Source: Phytohabitans rumicis (GTDB lineage Bacteria; Actinomycetota; Actinomycetes; Mycobacteriales; Micromonosporaceae). Taken from it: a stretch of 64,000 bases of DNA. This document shows, in pieces, positions 9,105 through 18,691 of this stretch. The position numbers and the translations under genes are program-made. The stretch is taken from the NCBI RefSeq assembly GCF_011764445.1, contig NZ_BLPG01000002.1, forward strand, positions 372,001 to 436,000, written 5' to 3'. A model generated the notes under the pieces. That model was given only the letters and a program-made list of their open reading frames with translations. It was not told the origin of the DNA and did no database searches. Every line of letters starts with the position of its first letter. Positions within the stretch are counted from its first letter, which is position 1.

Positions 9105-10600
9105 GAGCCGACCTGCAGACCGGCGAAGCCGGGCAGCCCGTTCGGGTCCGGCGTGAAGCCGGACAGGCGCTTGTTCCAGGCGTACGCGTACTTGACGGCC
9201 ATCGGGAACATGCCGACCGCGTCCTGCCAGATGATCTTGCTGGCCTCGCCGTACAGCCGGACCCGTTCCTGCTCGTCCGCGCTGGCGCCGGCCTGGGCCA
9301 GGATCTGGTCGAGCTGCTGGTTGCAGTAGCCGTTGCGCTTCGCGGCGCACGGGTACAGGCGGCCGATGGTGTTGGCCGCGTCGTACGTCGGGTTGGACAG
9401 CTGCTGGAAGTTGATGTCCCAGTTCAGCGCCAGCAGGTCCTTGGTGAACACCGCCTGCTCCTTCTCCAGCAGGTCCACCTGCACGCCGATCTTCTGCAGG
9501 TCGGACACGACGGCCTGGTTGAACGGGCGGAACTCGGCGTTGGCGAACTGCAGCCGCAGCTTCTTGGAGAAGTCGAAGCCGGCCGCGGTCAGCGCCGCCT
9601 TCGCCGCCGCCGGGTCGTACTTGACCGGCTGCTGGGGCACGTAGCCGAGCGTCTGCGGCGACACCACCGACTCCGACAGCGTGCCGGTCTGCGGGTACAG
9701 CTGCTTGATGATGGTCTGGAAGTCGACCGCCTGCCACAGCGCCCGGCGCACCGCGGCGTCCTTGAGCGACGGCGTGGAGGAGTTGAACCACATCGTGAAC
9801 ACGGCCGTGCTCTGTACGGTTTGGACGGTCAGGTTGGACTCGCTCTGCAGCGTCGGGAGCTGGTCGTCGGGGATGCCCCAGGCCACGTCGACCTCACCGG
9901 TGCGCAGGGCGGTGAGCCGGGCGGCCAGCTCCGGCATCTTGCGGACCGTCACCTTCGACACCTTCGGCGCGCCGCCGTAGTAGTTGGCGTTGGGCACGAA
10001 CACGATCTCGTTGGGGCTGAACTTCTCCAGCTTGAACGGCCCGGAGCCGACCGGGTGCTCGAAGAACGCGGTGTCGTTGGCCCCGACGCCGGACGGGAGC
10101 ACGAAGAAGACCGCGAGCTTGCGCGGGATCGCCGCGTCCGGCCTGGACGCCGTCAGCACCACCTCGGTCTCCGACGTGGCGGTCATCGTGTACCCGGGGA
10201 AGTTGGCGGAGTTGGTGCCCTTGAGGTCGATGAACCGCTTGAACGAGTCGACGATGTCCTTGGCGGTCACCGGCTTGCCGTCGTTGAACTTCACGCCCTG
10301 CCGGAGCGTGAACGTCCACTGTGTCGCGGTCGCGTCCGGCTTCCACGCGGTGGCGAGGTCGCCGTCCACGGTGCCGTCCGGCTTCGGCCGGACCAGGCGG
10401 CTGAAGATGGCCTGTTCGGCCATCTGCGGGCCGGTGCCGCCGCCCTGCGGGCCGTGCGGGTCGATGCTGTCGATCGGGTACGTGCCGGCGACGACGACCT
10501 CGCCGCCGCCGGATCCGGACTCGCCGCCGGTGGTGGTCGAGCACCCGCCGAGGGCGACGGACGCGGCGACGACTATGGCTAGTGCGAGCGATCTGCGCAT
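9101..10600 (-). CDS. ABC importer substrate-binding lipoprotein (family 5)
   Basis: This 499-residue extracytoplasmic binding protein has a lipoprotein signal peptide MRRSLALAIVVAASVALGGC with lipid-acceptor Cys20, followed by a Ser/Thr/Gly linker. The mature part shows family-5 features: IDSIDPHG, ATAWKPDATATQWTFTLRQG, VKFNDGKPVTAKDIVDSFKR and VRRALWQAVDF. Family-5 proteins bind peptides, nickel chelates or, in several bacteria, oligosaccharides. Flanking glycosidases and a LacI regulator make a glycan ligand more likely here. It is encoded between the permease and ATPase genes of the same operon. Confidence 0.92.
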   Translation of the reverse strand: MRRSLALAIVVAASVALGGCSTTTGGESGSGGGEVVVAGTYPIDSIDPHGPQGGGTGPQMAEQAIFSRLVRPKPDGTVDGDLATAWKPDATATQWTFTLRQGVKFNDGKPVTAKDIVDSFKRFIDLKGTNSANFPGYTMTATSETEVVLTASRPDAAIPRKLAVFFVLPSGVGANDTAFFEHPVGSGPFKLEKFSPNEIVFVPNANYYGGAPKVSKVTVRKMPELAARLTALRTGEVDVAWGIPDDQLPTLQSESNLTVQTVQSTAVFTMWFNSSTPSLKDAAVRRALWQAVDFQTIIKQLYPQTGTLSESVVSPQTLGYVPQQPVKYDPAAAKAALTAAGFDFSKKLRLQFANAEFRPFNQAVVSDLQKIGVQVDLLEKEQAVFTKDLLALNWDINFQQLSNPTYDAANTIGRLYPCAAKRNGYCNQQLDQILAQAGASADEQERVRLYGEASKIIWQDAVGMFPMAVKYAYAWNKRLSGFTPDPNGLPGFAGLQVGS

Positions 10601-10627
10601 TGTGGGGTTCCCGTCTGTCGAGGGGTG

Positions 10628-11463
10628 TTAGGACGTGCGTCCGCGCCCGTACCGGGCGGTGAGCTGGTCCCCCAGGATTCCGATGTTGATGATCAGCAGT
10701 GACAGTGCGAAACCGGGCAGTGCCGAGATCCACCAGGCGGTGGCCAGGTACTGCTTGCCGTTGGCGATGGTCTGGCCCCACGACACGGCGGAGTTCGGCA
10801 GGCCGATGCCGAGGAAGCTCAGCCCCGCCTCGGCCAGCACGACGAGCGCGAACTCCAACGTGGCCAGAGCGACCACCGGACCGGCGGTGAACGGCAGGAT
10901 GTGCCGCACGATGACGTGGATCCGTGGTACGCCGAGCACCCGGGCCGAATCCACCCAGGCGCGCTCCCTTGTGGACAGGGCGACGCCGCGGGTGACGCGG
11001 GCGAAGGAGATCCAGGCGGTCGCGGACAGGGCCGCCACGACGACGGTGACGCTGCGCTGGAACGCGCCCGCGATGACGATGGTGAGCAGGATGGATGGGA
11101 AGGCGAGCAGGATGTCGATGCCGCGGGCCAGGACGGTGTCGAGCCAGCCGCGGAAGTAGCCGGCGACGATGCCGACGGCGACGCCGATGACGGCCGCGAC
11201 GACCACGGTGGACACTCCGATGATCACCGAGGTGCGGGCGCCGTACACGACCTGGGCGAGCACGTCGCGGCCGAGGCCGTCGGTGCCCAGCCACGCGGTC
11301 CCGCCGGTCGAGACCCGCGAGCCCGGAGCGAGCAGCCGGTCCTCAAGGGGGTGCGGACCGGGTTGTAGTCGATCAGCAGCGGGCCGATCCCGCCGATCAG
11401 CGCGTACGCGGCGAGCACCAGGTACGGGACGCGGCGCAGCACGCGCCGGCGGGCGGCCGTCAT
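10628..11463 (-). CDS. ABC importer permease (DppC-like), apparent frameshift
   Basis: The N-terminal part (MTAARRRVLRRVPYLVLAAY, then LLIDYNPVRTPL) and the main part (EDRLLAPGSRVSTGG onward, GTDGLGRDVLAQVVYGARTS and the permease loop ERAWVDSARVLGVPRIHVIV) lie in adjacent frames. One extra base in the C-run near 11343-11349 restores a 278-residue DppC-like permease of normal length with six membrane segments; the 836-bp span becomes divisible by three. Its ATG overlaps the dppB-like stop (ATGA). I treat the shift as a probable sequence error, though a real mutation would inactivate the importer. Confidence 0.8.
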
Positions 11464-12387
11464 GCCGCGCCATCCAGCCGGATGCGCGGGTCCAATTGGG
11501 AGTACAGCAGGTCCGCGGCGAGGTTGAACACCATCACGATGCCGGCGATCAGGAAGGTGGCCGCCTGCACCATCGCGTAGTCGCGGGTGGACACCGCGTC
11601 CACCACGAGCGAGCCGAGGCCGGGCCAGGCGAAGACGTTCTCGACGATGACCGCGCCGCCCATGAGCCCGCCCATGTGCAGCCCGATGACCGTGACCACC
11701 GGGATGAGCGAGTTGCGCAGCGTGTGCCCGGTCAGCACCTGCCGCTCGGTGAGCCCCTTCGACCGGGCCGTCTGGATGTACGGCTCGCGCATCGTCTCGG
11801 CGACGCTGGTGCGGGTCAGCCGGGCGACGATGGCGGTGAACGGCAGCGCCAGCGTGACCGCCGGCAGCAGGATGTGCGCGGGCGTGCCGGCCCCGCGCTG
11901 GGCAGCATCCGCAGCACCAGCGCGAAGACGAGGATCAGCATGATGCCGACCCAGAACGTGGGAACGACTGCAGCGCGATCGTGGCCGCCGACACCACCCG
12001 GTCGACGGCGCTGCCGGGGCGGCCGCCGGCCAGCAGCCCGAGCGTGATGCCGAGGACGACGGCGATGGTGGTGGCCGTGAGCATCAGCTCGGCGCTGGCC
12101 GGCAGCCGCTCCAGCACCTCCGGCATCGCCGGCCGGCCGAGCAGGTACGAGTTGCCGAAGTCGAACCGGGCCGCGTCGGCGAGGTAGTTGGCGTACTGGA
12201 CGATCAGCGGCCGGTCCAGGCCGAGCGACGCGGTCAGCTCGGCGACCTGTTCCCGGCTCGCGTCCGGCCCCAGCAGGATCAACGCCGGGTCGCCGGGGGC
12301 GACCCGCACGATGAGGAAGATGAGCGAGGCCGCGCCCCACATCACCAGCACGCCGGTGAGCAGCCGCGTGACGATGACCCGGATCAT
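11460..12387 (-). CDS. ABC importer permease (DppB-like), two apparent frameshifts
   Basis: Three consecutive pieces in different frames make one DppB permease. The first is MIRVIVTRLLTGVLVMWGAA through ATIALQSF, with the family pattern FLIVRVAPGDPALILLG. The second is PTFWVGIMLILVFALVLRML. The third is HILLPAVTLALPF through the conserved loop MREPYIQTARSKGLTERQVL to the end. One missing base near 11960 (a CCC run) and one near 11897 (GGGGCC) explain both shifts, and 928 + 2 bp gives a normal 309 residues. ATG 12387 overlaps the glycosidase stop, so translation is coupled. Confidence 0.78.
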
Positions 12388-14410
12388 GATGTGAGCTCCA
12401 CCGGCGTGCGGCCCTCGGCGGCGACCTCGACGGTGCCGCCCCCCGGCACGCCGATCAGCACCCGACCGGATCCCCGGAGCACGGCCCGCACGCTGTCCGC
12501 CGTGCGCGTGTAGTCCTCGACGACGACCTCCGGTGGGGCGTCGAGGAGGACCGCACCGTCCAGGGTGACCAAGAGCCGGTCGGCCGCGACGACGCTGAGC
12601 TTCCCCTCGGTCAGCACGAGGTTGGTCAGCTCGGCCGGCCGCCCCGGATGGGCGAACCGCCAGCCGCCGGGCCGGGCGTCGACCAGCTCCTGCATCGCCA
12701 GGTACGCCAGCAGGTTGCCCCAGCCCATCAGGAAATCCGAGCGGGCCGCGAACGGGTGGATGTCCTCCTCCGGGTCGGAGAAGTAGTTCTCGTGCACGTG
12801 GCTGTGCTGCTCCCACTCGAGCCGGAAGATGGCCAGCAGCTCGTCGACGATCTGCCGGACCCGGTCGTCCATCTCGTACCGGCGCAGCCCCTCTACGACG
12901 AGGAACGCGTGCGGCCCCCAGACCCGCCCGCGGCAGTAGTGCCGGTTGTACCCGGGGTCGCTGCGCGAGACGCTGGGCAGCGGCGGCGACCCGCCGAGCA
13001 GCTCGGGCACCAGGAGCGTGTCCACCATGCGCCGGGCCCGGTCCGGGTCGGGGATCCGGGCCAGCAGCGGCCACAGCATGGTCGGCGCGAGGTGCACGTC
13101 GAACGTGCCGTCGGCGCGGCGGTTGCGGTAGTGGCCGGCGTCCTCGTCCCAGAAGACCTCGTCCATCCGCCGGCCGGCCTCGGCCAGCTCGGCACGCAGC
13201 CGCGCGGCGGTGCCGGCGTTTGCGAGCCGGTCGGCGATCAGGGCGAGGGCCTCGCTGTCGACGGCGTGCAGCGCGTTGAGCCCGACGTCGGCCAGGTCCA
13301 TCGTGTGCGTTCGCGGGTCGTACTGGATCTCGTCGTACATCGGGGAGTCGTCCAGGCCGGACTCCCGGCGGGTGCTGTCCACAGTGGCCGACTTCGGGTC
13401 GTCGGTCGGGTCGGAGCCGTAGGCGAGCGCGCCGTGCGGCCCGCGCCGGGCCCTCGTCCACCAGTCGTGCCAGCCCAGCAGCAGCGGGTACGCGTCGGCG
13501 AGCAGCCGCCGGTCGCGCGTCTCGTCGGACAGCCCGGTGCTCAGATACGACTTCAGCATCGTGTACGCGCCGACCGGCGGCTGGGACCGGTCGTCGGTGC
13601 GGCCCCGCTCGTCGGAGACCCGGTTGGGCACGAAGCCGCCGGGGTGATCTGCTCCAGGATCTGGTCGTAGATGCCGCGTGAGTAGTCGTGGTCGATCCAG
13701 GTCGCGGCCAGCCCGCAGAAGAACGTGTCCCAGCCGTGCAGCGCCCAGGTGCCGTAGAAGCCGTCGCGCGCCTGGCTGACGAAGTCGCGCGAGGTGGGCG
13801 TGATGACCCGGCCCAGGTCGCTGCGGATGACCGTGTTCCAGGTCAGGGCGCGCTGGTAGCCCTCGGCGGACCGGCCGAGCCAGCCGGAGCTGCCGATCGC
13901 CGCCGACTCGGCCCGCTCGCGCGCCGCGTCGAAGTCGAACGCGAGGTCCCCCTCGTCGCCGCCCACCACGAACCGGCACGCCTTCGCGTCCGGCGGGAAG
14001 CTCAGCCGTCGCGCTCCGGCATCGGTTACCTCGGCGGTGACCGGCGCGGAGAAGGCGTACGGCCACTCGACGCCGTCGCCGGCGGGCGCGCCGGGCAGCG
14101 TGTCCACGATCAGGTGGACCGATCCCGCGCCGTCCAGCTCGGCCAGTCCACACAGGACATCCGGGCGCGGCCGGGCGAAGACGAGCCGCAGCAGCGTCTC
14201 CTCGTGGCGCACGGTCACCTCGGCGTACTCGCCGTCGACGGTGTGGTGGCCGAGCCGCTCCAGCCCGCGCCGCCAGGTGAAGTCGTCGACCAGCGCCCCG
14301 TCCGGGGTGCCGAGGGCGACGCGTACCCGGGTGCCGGAGGGCAGATGGGCCGCGGCGGTGTGGTACTGGACGTCCCAGGTGTTCCAGTCGGCGGGTACGG
14401 GCTGGATCAT
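12384..14410 (-). CDS. MGH1-like / GH63-like glycoside hydrolase, apparent frameshift
   Basis: This is an (alpha/alpha)6-barrel glycosidase of about 675 residues once one base is restored near 13641 (CCCCGG run). The first part starts at ATG 14410 (MIQPVPADWNTWDVQYHTAA) and reaches YGTWALHGWDTFFCGLAATW and YDQILEQITP. The second continues GGFVPNRVSDE, QPPVGAYTMLKSYL, ESGLDDSPMYDEIQYD and SHVHENYFSDPEED, motifs shared with GH63-type enzymes. There is no signal peptide, so it should act in the cytosol on imported oligosaccharide. It overlaps both the lacI-type gene (ATGA) and the dppB-like gene. The exact linkage cleaved cannot be read from the sequence. Confidence 0.78.
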
Positions 14411-15452
14411 CGTGACACTCCGGGTTCTCGTGGGCTCGCTACGGTGGCGCCCGGTATCAGGGGGCACGCGACGCTCTCGCTCCGGGTGGGCGCGTCGGGG
14501 TCTTCCAACTGCTGGATGAGCAGGCGGGTGGCCTCGCGGCCCATCTGCTCGCGCGGCACGGCCAGGCCGGTCCAGGGAATCTCGCCGCCGCGCGCCCCGG
14601 TGGAGTCGCCGAGCACGACCACGCTCAGGTCGTCGGGGACGGACAGCCCGCGCCGCTGGAGGCTGGCCAGGATCTGCTCGGCGAGCAGCTCCTGCTCCGC
14701 GACGACGCCGGTGACGCCGCCGTGCAGGATCTCCGCGACGAGACCGTCCACTTCGGTCTCCGCCGCGAGTGTCCACACCGGACCGGCGAGGCGGCCCGGC
14801 ATGGCCTTGCGGAAGCCCTTCTCGCGGTCGCGGCTGGGCTGCGCGTCGCCGTCTCCGAGCCGCGCGTACGCCACCCGCTCGTGGCCCAGCGCGAAGAGCC
14901 GCTCGGTGAGCCGCTGCGTGGTGCTGGCGTAGTCGGCGGCGACGTACGAGATCGGGGCGCCGGAGACCTCGCGGTGCCCGACGTAGACGAACGGGAAGCC
15001 GGAGTCGCGCAGCCGCTCGATCTCCTCGACGTTGGGGTCGCGGCCGAGCAGCAGCGCGCCGTCGGCCAGCGCGAGCCGGGTGGCCCCTCGCGGAAGATCT
15101 GCCGCTGGCCGCCCGCGCTGGTGAACAGCAGCAGGTCGTAGCCGAGCTCGGCGGCCTCCTGCTCCATGCCGAGCAGGAACGGGAAGTAGAAGTCGACGCT
15201 GGTGGTCGGGAACACCGGCTCGAACGTGTAGACACCGATGATCTTGTTGCTCCCGCCGGCCAGCGACCGGGCCGAGGCGTTGGCGACGTAGCCCCACTCG
15301 CGCATCACGGTCAGCACCCGCTCGCGGGTCGCCGGGCTGATCCGCACGTCGGCGTCGCGTTCGTTGAGCACGAGCGAGACGGTGGCCTGGCTGACGCCGG
15401 CGAGGCGCGCGATGTCGGCCTGCGTCGGCCGTCTCGCCGGTCGTCGAGTCAT
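14407..15452 (-). CDS. LacI family transcriptional regulator, apparent frameshift
   Basis: The N-terminal helix-turn-helix PTQADIARLAGVSQATVSLV (residues 9-28) and hinge AGGSNKIIGVYTFEPVFPTT are in one frame up to GGQRQIFREG. The sugar-binding core continues in the next frame from ATRLALADGALLLGRDPN to the end. One base missing from the GGGG run near 15085 accounts for the break and gives a normal 348 residues. It heads the minus-strand operon it presumably controls, and may also act on the divergent lyase-sialidase-GH127 operon through the 193-bp shared promoter region. The inducer is unknown. Confidence 0.82.
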
Positions 15453-15464
15453 CGAAGCCCCTCT

Positions 15465-15512
15465 GCTCGTTCAGTCCAGTGCTCTTTCAGTCCAGTGCTC
15501 ATTCAGTCCAGC
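15465..15512. repeat. Three tandem 16-bp repeats upstream of the lacI-type gene
   Basis: Units GCTCGTTCAGTCCAGT, GCTCTTTCAGTCCAGT and GCTCATTCAGTCCAGC follow each other exactly, with a partial fourth (GCTCATGCG) after them. The array begins 12 bp before the start codon of the minus-strand regulator, inside its leader or promoter. It may be an operator array or a slipped-strand repeat; nothing in the sequence decides between these. Confidence 0.75.
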
Positions 15513-15614
15513 GCTCATGCGGTGCTAATGCGTCCTAGCTCGGATGGCTCAACAGTTTCGGCCCAGGGCTTCGCAACTGTCAATAGGCAACTCATCGGTA
15601 ACGGCGGCGAATTA

Positions 15615-15628
15615 CTAATACCTATTAG
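15615..15628. promoter_or_regulatory. Candidate operator CTAATA-CC-TATTAG
   Basis: A perfect 6-bp dyad with a 2-bp centre lies 17 bp before the first start codon of the lyase-sialidase-GH127 operon, in the AT-richest part of this promoter region. It is placed where a repressor would block transcription or translation. Which regulator binds it is unknown; it lacks the central CG of typical LacI sites. Confidence 0.4.
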
Positions 15629-15645
15629 CGTCTGGTGCGCTGATC

Positions 15646-16623
15646 ATGTTGGCGGTAGCGTCCGGGGCCATGCCGACCGCTGACCCCCACGCCGGCCACC
15701 CGGTCGCCGGGGTGACCATCCCGCTCGTCACCGCGCTGGACGCGCACGGCCGGCCCGACGCGGCGGCCGTCCAACCGCTGCTGGCGCACCTCGCGGCCGC
15801 CGGGATCACCACGCTGATGCTGGCCGGCACCAACGGTGAGGGCCCCGCGCTGTCCGCGAACGCCGTGCGGGCGTACGCCGAAGACGTGTCGGCGCGGTGG
15901 CGCGAACTGGCCGGGGCGCCCGCCCGGATCACGGTCACCGTGGCCGGCGCCGGCACCCGCGAAACGCTGGACCGCGTGGCGGCGCTCGCCGACGTCGACC
16001 TGGACGCCGTCGTGGCGCTGGCCCCGTTCTACTTTCGACACACGCAACCCGAGCTGTACGCACACTTCCGCGCCGTCGTCGCATGCGGCCGGCCGGTCGT
16101 GGTCTACAACAGCCCGCTGTACACCGGCAACGCGCTCACCGTGGACACCGTCGGCCGCCTGCTCGACGAGCCGGGCGTCATCGGACTCAAGGACAGCTCC
16201 GCCGACGACGAGCTCCTGGCGAAGCTCTGCGACCTGGCCCGGGACCGGGACGACGTGCATGTGGCCCAGGGCGTGGAGTGGCGGATGGCCAGCGCGCTGC
16301 ACGCCGGCGCGACCGGGGTGGTGCCCGGCGTCGCCATGCTCGCCCCCGCGCTCTGCCTCGACCTGTTCCGGCTCGGGCTACGCGGCGAGCACGCGGCCGC
16401 CGCCGAGCGCCAGCGCGACGTCGACCGGCTACGCGCCCTCTTCGGCGTACGGCCGGGCGCCAGCGGCGTCGTAGCCATGAAGACCGCCCTGCACCTGCTC
16501 GGGCTCTGCCCGCCGCACGCCGTACCGCCGTTCCTGCCGTACTCCGACGACGAACTGGCCGCCCTCCGCGCCGTACTCGCCGAGACTTTAGGAGAAGCCC
16601 ATGACCTCGTCCCCCATCAGTAG
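15646..16623 (+). CDS. NanA/DapA family pyruvate-dependent lyase
   Basis: This is a second TIM-barrel aldolase (325 residues from ATG 15646; an in-frame ATG at 15670 is equally plausible). Motifs are GTNGEG at 61-66, YNSPLYTG with the catalytic Tyr154, and GVIGLKDSS with the Schiff-base Lys182. Directly downstream and overlapping it by 23 bp is a sialidase-like gene, so N-acetylneuraminate lyase activity is a natural hypothesis. However, no N-acetylmannosamine kinase or epimerase is present nearby and superfamily motifs do not separate NanA from DapA or sugar-acid lyases, so the substrate is unproven. Confidence 0.82.
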   Translation: MLAVASGAMPTADPHAGHPVAGVTIPLVTALDAHGRPDAAAVQPLLAHLAAAGITTLMLAGTNGEGPALSANAVRAYAEDVSARWRELAGAPARITVTVAGAGTRETLDRVAALADVDLDAVVALAPFYFRHTQPELYAHFRAVVACGRPVVVYNSPLYTGNALTVDTVGRLLDEPGVIGLKDSSADDELLAKLCDLARDRDDVHVAQGVEWRMASALHAGATGVVPGVAMLAPALCLDLFRLGLRGEHAAAAERQRDVDRLRALFGVRPGASGVVAMKTALHLLGLCPPHAVPPFLPYSDDELAALRAVLAETLGEAHDLVPHQ

Positions 16624-18691
16624 ACGAACCTTCACCCTCGGGCTCGCCGCCGGCGCCGCCGCGGTCGCCCTGCCGTCCCCGGCCTCCGCGTCCGGCCCGC
16701 CCGCCGCGCCGTTCTTCGAGGAGAACACCCTCTGGGACTCGGCCGTCGACCCGCTGTCCAGCTACTTCGTGCACGGGCTGGCCGTACTGCCGGACGACAC
16801 CATCCTGGTGTGCGTCGAGGGCCGGCACGAGACGTGCGACGCCGGCCCGCACGACCTGCTGCTGCGGCGCAGCACCGACGGCGGGCGCACCTGGACCCCG
16901 CAGCAGGTGCTGGCGGAGGCGGTCAACGGCGAGACCTTCGCCAACCCCACCTTCGTCGTCGACCACGTCACCGGCGAGGTGTTCCTGTTCCACAACAACT
17001 GCGTCCGGCTGCCGGAGAACACCACCTGCTCGGCCGACTCCAGCACGTTCTACGTCACGTCCAGCACCGACGGCGGCGCCACCTGGAGCGAGCGCCAGGA
17101 CCTGACCGGCCTGTTCGCCCACTTCTCCTACAACTGGGCGATGCACGGGCCGGGCCCCGGCCACGGCATCCAGCTCCGCAATGGACGGTTGCTGGTCGCC
17201 GTCTCGCACCGCACCATCATCACCGGCGTACCGACCGCCGAGCGTAACTACGGCGTCTCCACCGTCTACAGCGACGACCACGGCCGCACCTGGCTGTCCG
17301 GCGGCGCGGTGCCGATGAGCCCGGACACCCCCACCGTGGGCGAGGCCCGGGTGGTCGAGCGCGCCGACGGCACCATCGTCATGAACAGCCGGCCCGGCTC
17401 CGGGCAGGACTGGCCGCGCAGCATCTCGGTCAGCGACGACGGCGGCATCACCTGGTCGCCGACCCGCAACGACAACGGCGCCGGGCTGTTCAACGGCTGC
17501 GACGCCAGCCTCATCCGGTACACCGGCGGCCCGCGCAGCCGGGACGTGGACCGGATGCTCTTCAGCCGCCCGGACGCGCCGATGCGGTGGAACATGACCG
17601 TGTCGGTCAGCTACGACGAGGGCAACTCGTTCCGGTACAGCCGGGTCGTCAATCCGGGCCGGTCGTACTACTCGGACCTGGCGCGCATGTCCGACGGCAC
17701 CATCGTCCTGGCGTACGGCTGCGACGGCGACCTCGACGGCAGCCCGCGCCGGCTGGCCGTCGCCCGCTTCAACCTGGAGTGGCTCACACAGGGCCGGGAC
17801 ACCCCGCGGTCCGGCCCACGCCTGACCGAGGACGCACACGACCTGGGCTGCCCCGCGCCCCGAGCGCGTGTCTCCGGCGGCACCGTGAGCTTCGTCAAGG
17901 AGGCCACCGCGCGCGGCGGCGCCCGCGCCGCGTACACGCCCGCGGCAACCGGGGACTTCATCGAGTACCCCTTCGTCGTCGGCCGGGGCGGCGAGTACGA
18001 ACTGTGGCTGCGCTACTTCCGCACGCTCGACGGCGGGGTCGTCCGGATCACCGTCGACGGCCAGACCCCGCGGGTCTCCACACTGGACATGACCGCCTGG
18101 CGCAACAACGGGTACGACGTGGCGCGGCTGGACCAGCTGCGGCTGCGGCCCGGCCGGCACACCATCCGGTTCACGCTCGCCGGCCCCGGACGCGGCGGCG
18201 GCACGGCCATCGGGCTCGACGAGCTGAGCCTCGTACAGGCCCCCACCCCGGCCGACGTCCGCGAGGAAATCACCGTCGACAATGGAAACTTCGGCTTCCA
18301 GGTGGTGTCCGGCACCTGGCCCAGCAGCCGGGGCGTCGCCGGATACTACGGCTTCAACTACCTCTCGCACGCCGCCGGCACCGGCGCGAGCGCGGTCCGC
18401 TGGTGGCCGGCGCTGCCCGGCGACGACCGGTACGAGGTGCTCGTCTCGTACTCACCGGGGACCAACCGGGCGACGAACGCGACGTACACCGTCAACCACG
18501 CGGACGGCAGCACCCCGGTGGCGGTCAACCAGAAGCTCGCCGGTACCCCGGACCCGCGCAGCGGCCAGTGGGTCTCGCTCGGCGTGTTCCGCTTCGACGG
18601 CGGCGTCGGCGGGGACGTGGTGCTCACCGACGCCGCCGACGCGGTCGTCATCGCCGACGGGGTCCGGTTCGTGCGGCAGGCCGCCGCATGA
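16601..18691 (+). CDS. Secreted sialidase-like BNR protein with C-terminal carbohydrate-binding domains
   Basis: This 696-residue exported protein has a Tat-type signal with the twin-arginine motif SRRTFTLGL and an Ala-rich h-region ending at SASA. The catalytic beta-propeller (about 40-400) carries Asp-boxes STDGGRTW, SSTDGGATW, SDDHGRTW and SDDGGITW, typical of exo-alpha-sialidases. After it come a CBM6/35-like segment (about 420-545, YTPAATGDFIEYPFVV) and a golvesin/Xly-type domain (about 550-696, NFGFQVVSGTWPSSRGVAGY). The start ATG 16601 follows AGGAGAAGCC and lies inside the lyase gene. It probably releases terminal sugars outside the cell; the exact sugar is not shown. Confidence 0.85.
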   Translation: MTSSPISRRTFTLGLAAGAAAVALPSPASASGPPAAPFFEENTLWDSAVDPLSSYFVHGLAVLPDDTILVCVEGRHETCDAGPHDLLLRRSTDGGRTWTPQQVLAEAVNGETFANPTFVVDHVTGEVFLFHNNCVRLPENTTCSADSSTFYVTSSTDGGATWSERQDLTGLFAHFSYNWAMHGPGPGHGIQLRNGRLLVAVSHRTIITGVPTAERNYGVSTVYSDDHGRTWLSGGAVPMSPDTPTVGEARVVERADGTIVMNSRPGSGQDWPRSISVSDDGGITWSPTRNDNGAGLFNGCDASLIRYTGGPRSRDVDRMLFSRPDAPMRWNMTVSVSYDEGNSFRYSRVVNPGRSYYSDLARMSDGTIVLAYGCDGDLDGSPRRLAVARFNLEWLTQGRDTPRSGPRLTEDAHDLGCPAPRARVSGGTVSFVKEATARGGARAAYTPAATGDFIEYPFVVGRGGEYELWLRYFRTLDGGVVRITVDGQTPRVSTLDMTAWRNNGYDVARLDQLRLRPGRHTIRFTLAGPGRGGGTAIGLDELSLVQAPTPADVREEITVDNGNFGFQVVSGTWPSSRGVAGYYGFNYLSHAAGTGASAVRWWPALPGDDRYEVLVSYSPGTNRATNATYTVNHADGSTPVAVNQKLAGTPDPRSGQWVSLGVFRFDGGVGGDVVLTDAADAVVIADGVRFVRQAAA

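Noticed and set aside
11200-15100. Reading the importer, glycosidase and lacI genes as true pseudogenes
   Set aside because: Every break is a single missing base in or beside a G/C run with all catalytic and membrane motifs intact, which fits sequence error better than decay.
8013-15235. Longer open frames extending upstream of the DppD-like and glycosidase genes
   Set aside because: The extensions are Arg/Gly/Pro-rich antireading of neighbouring genes; family length and overlap with upstream stops place the starts at 9104 and 14410.
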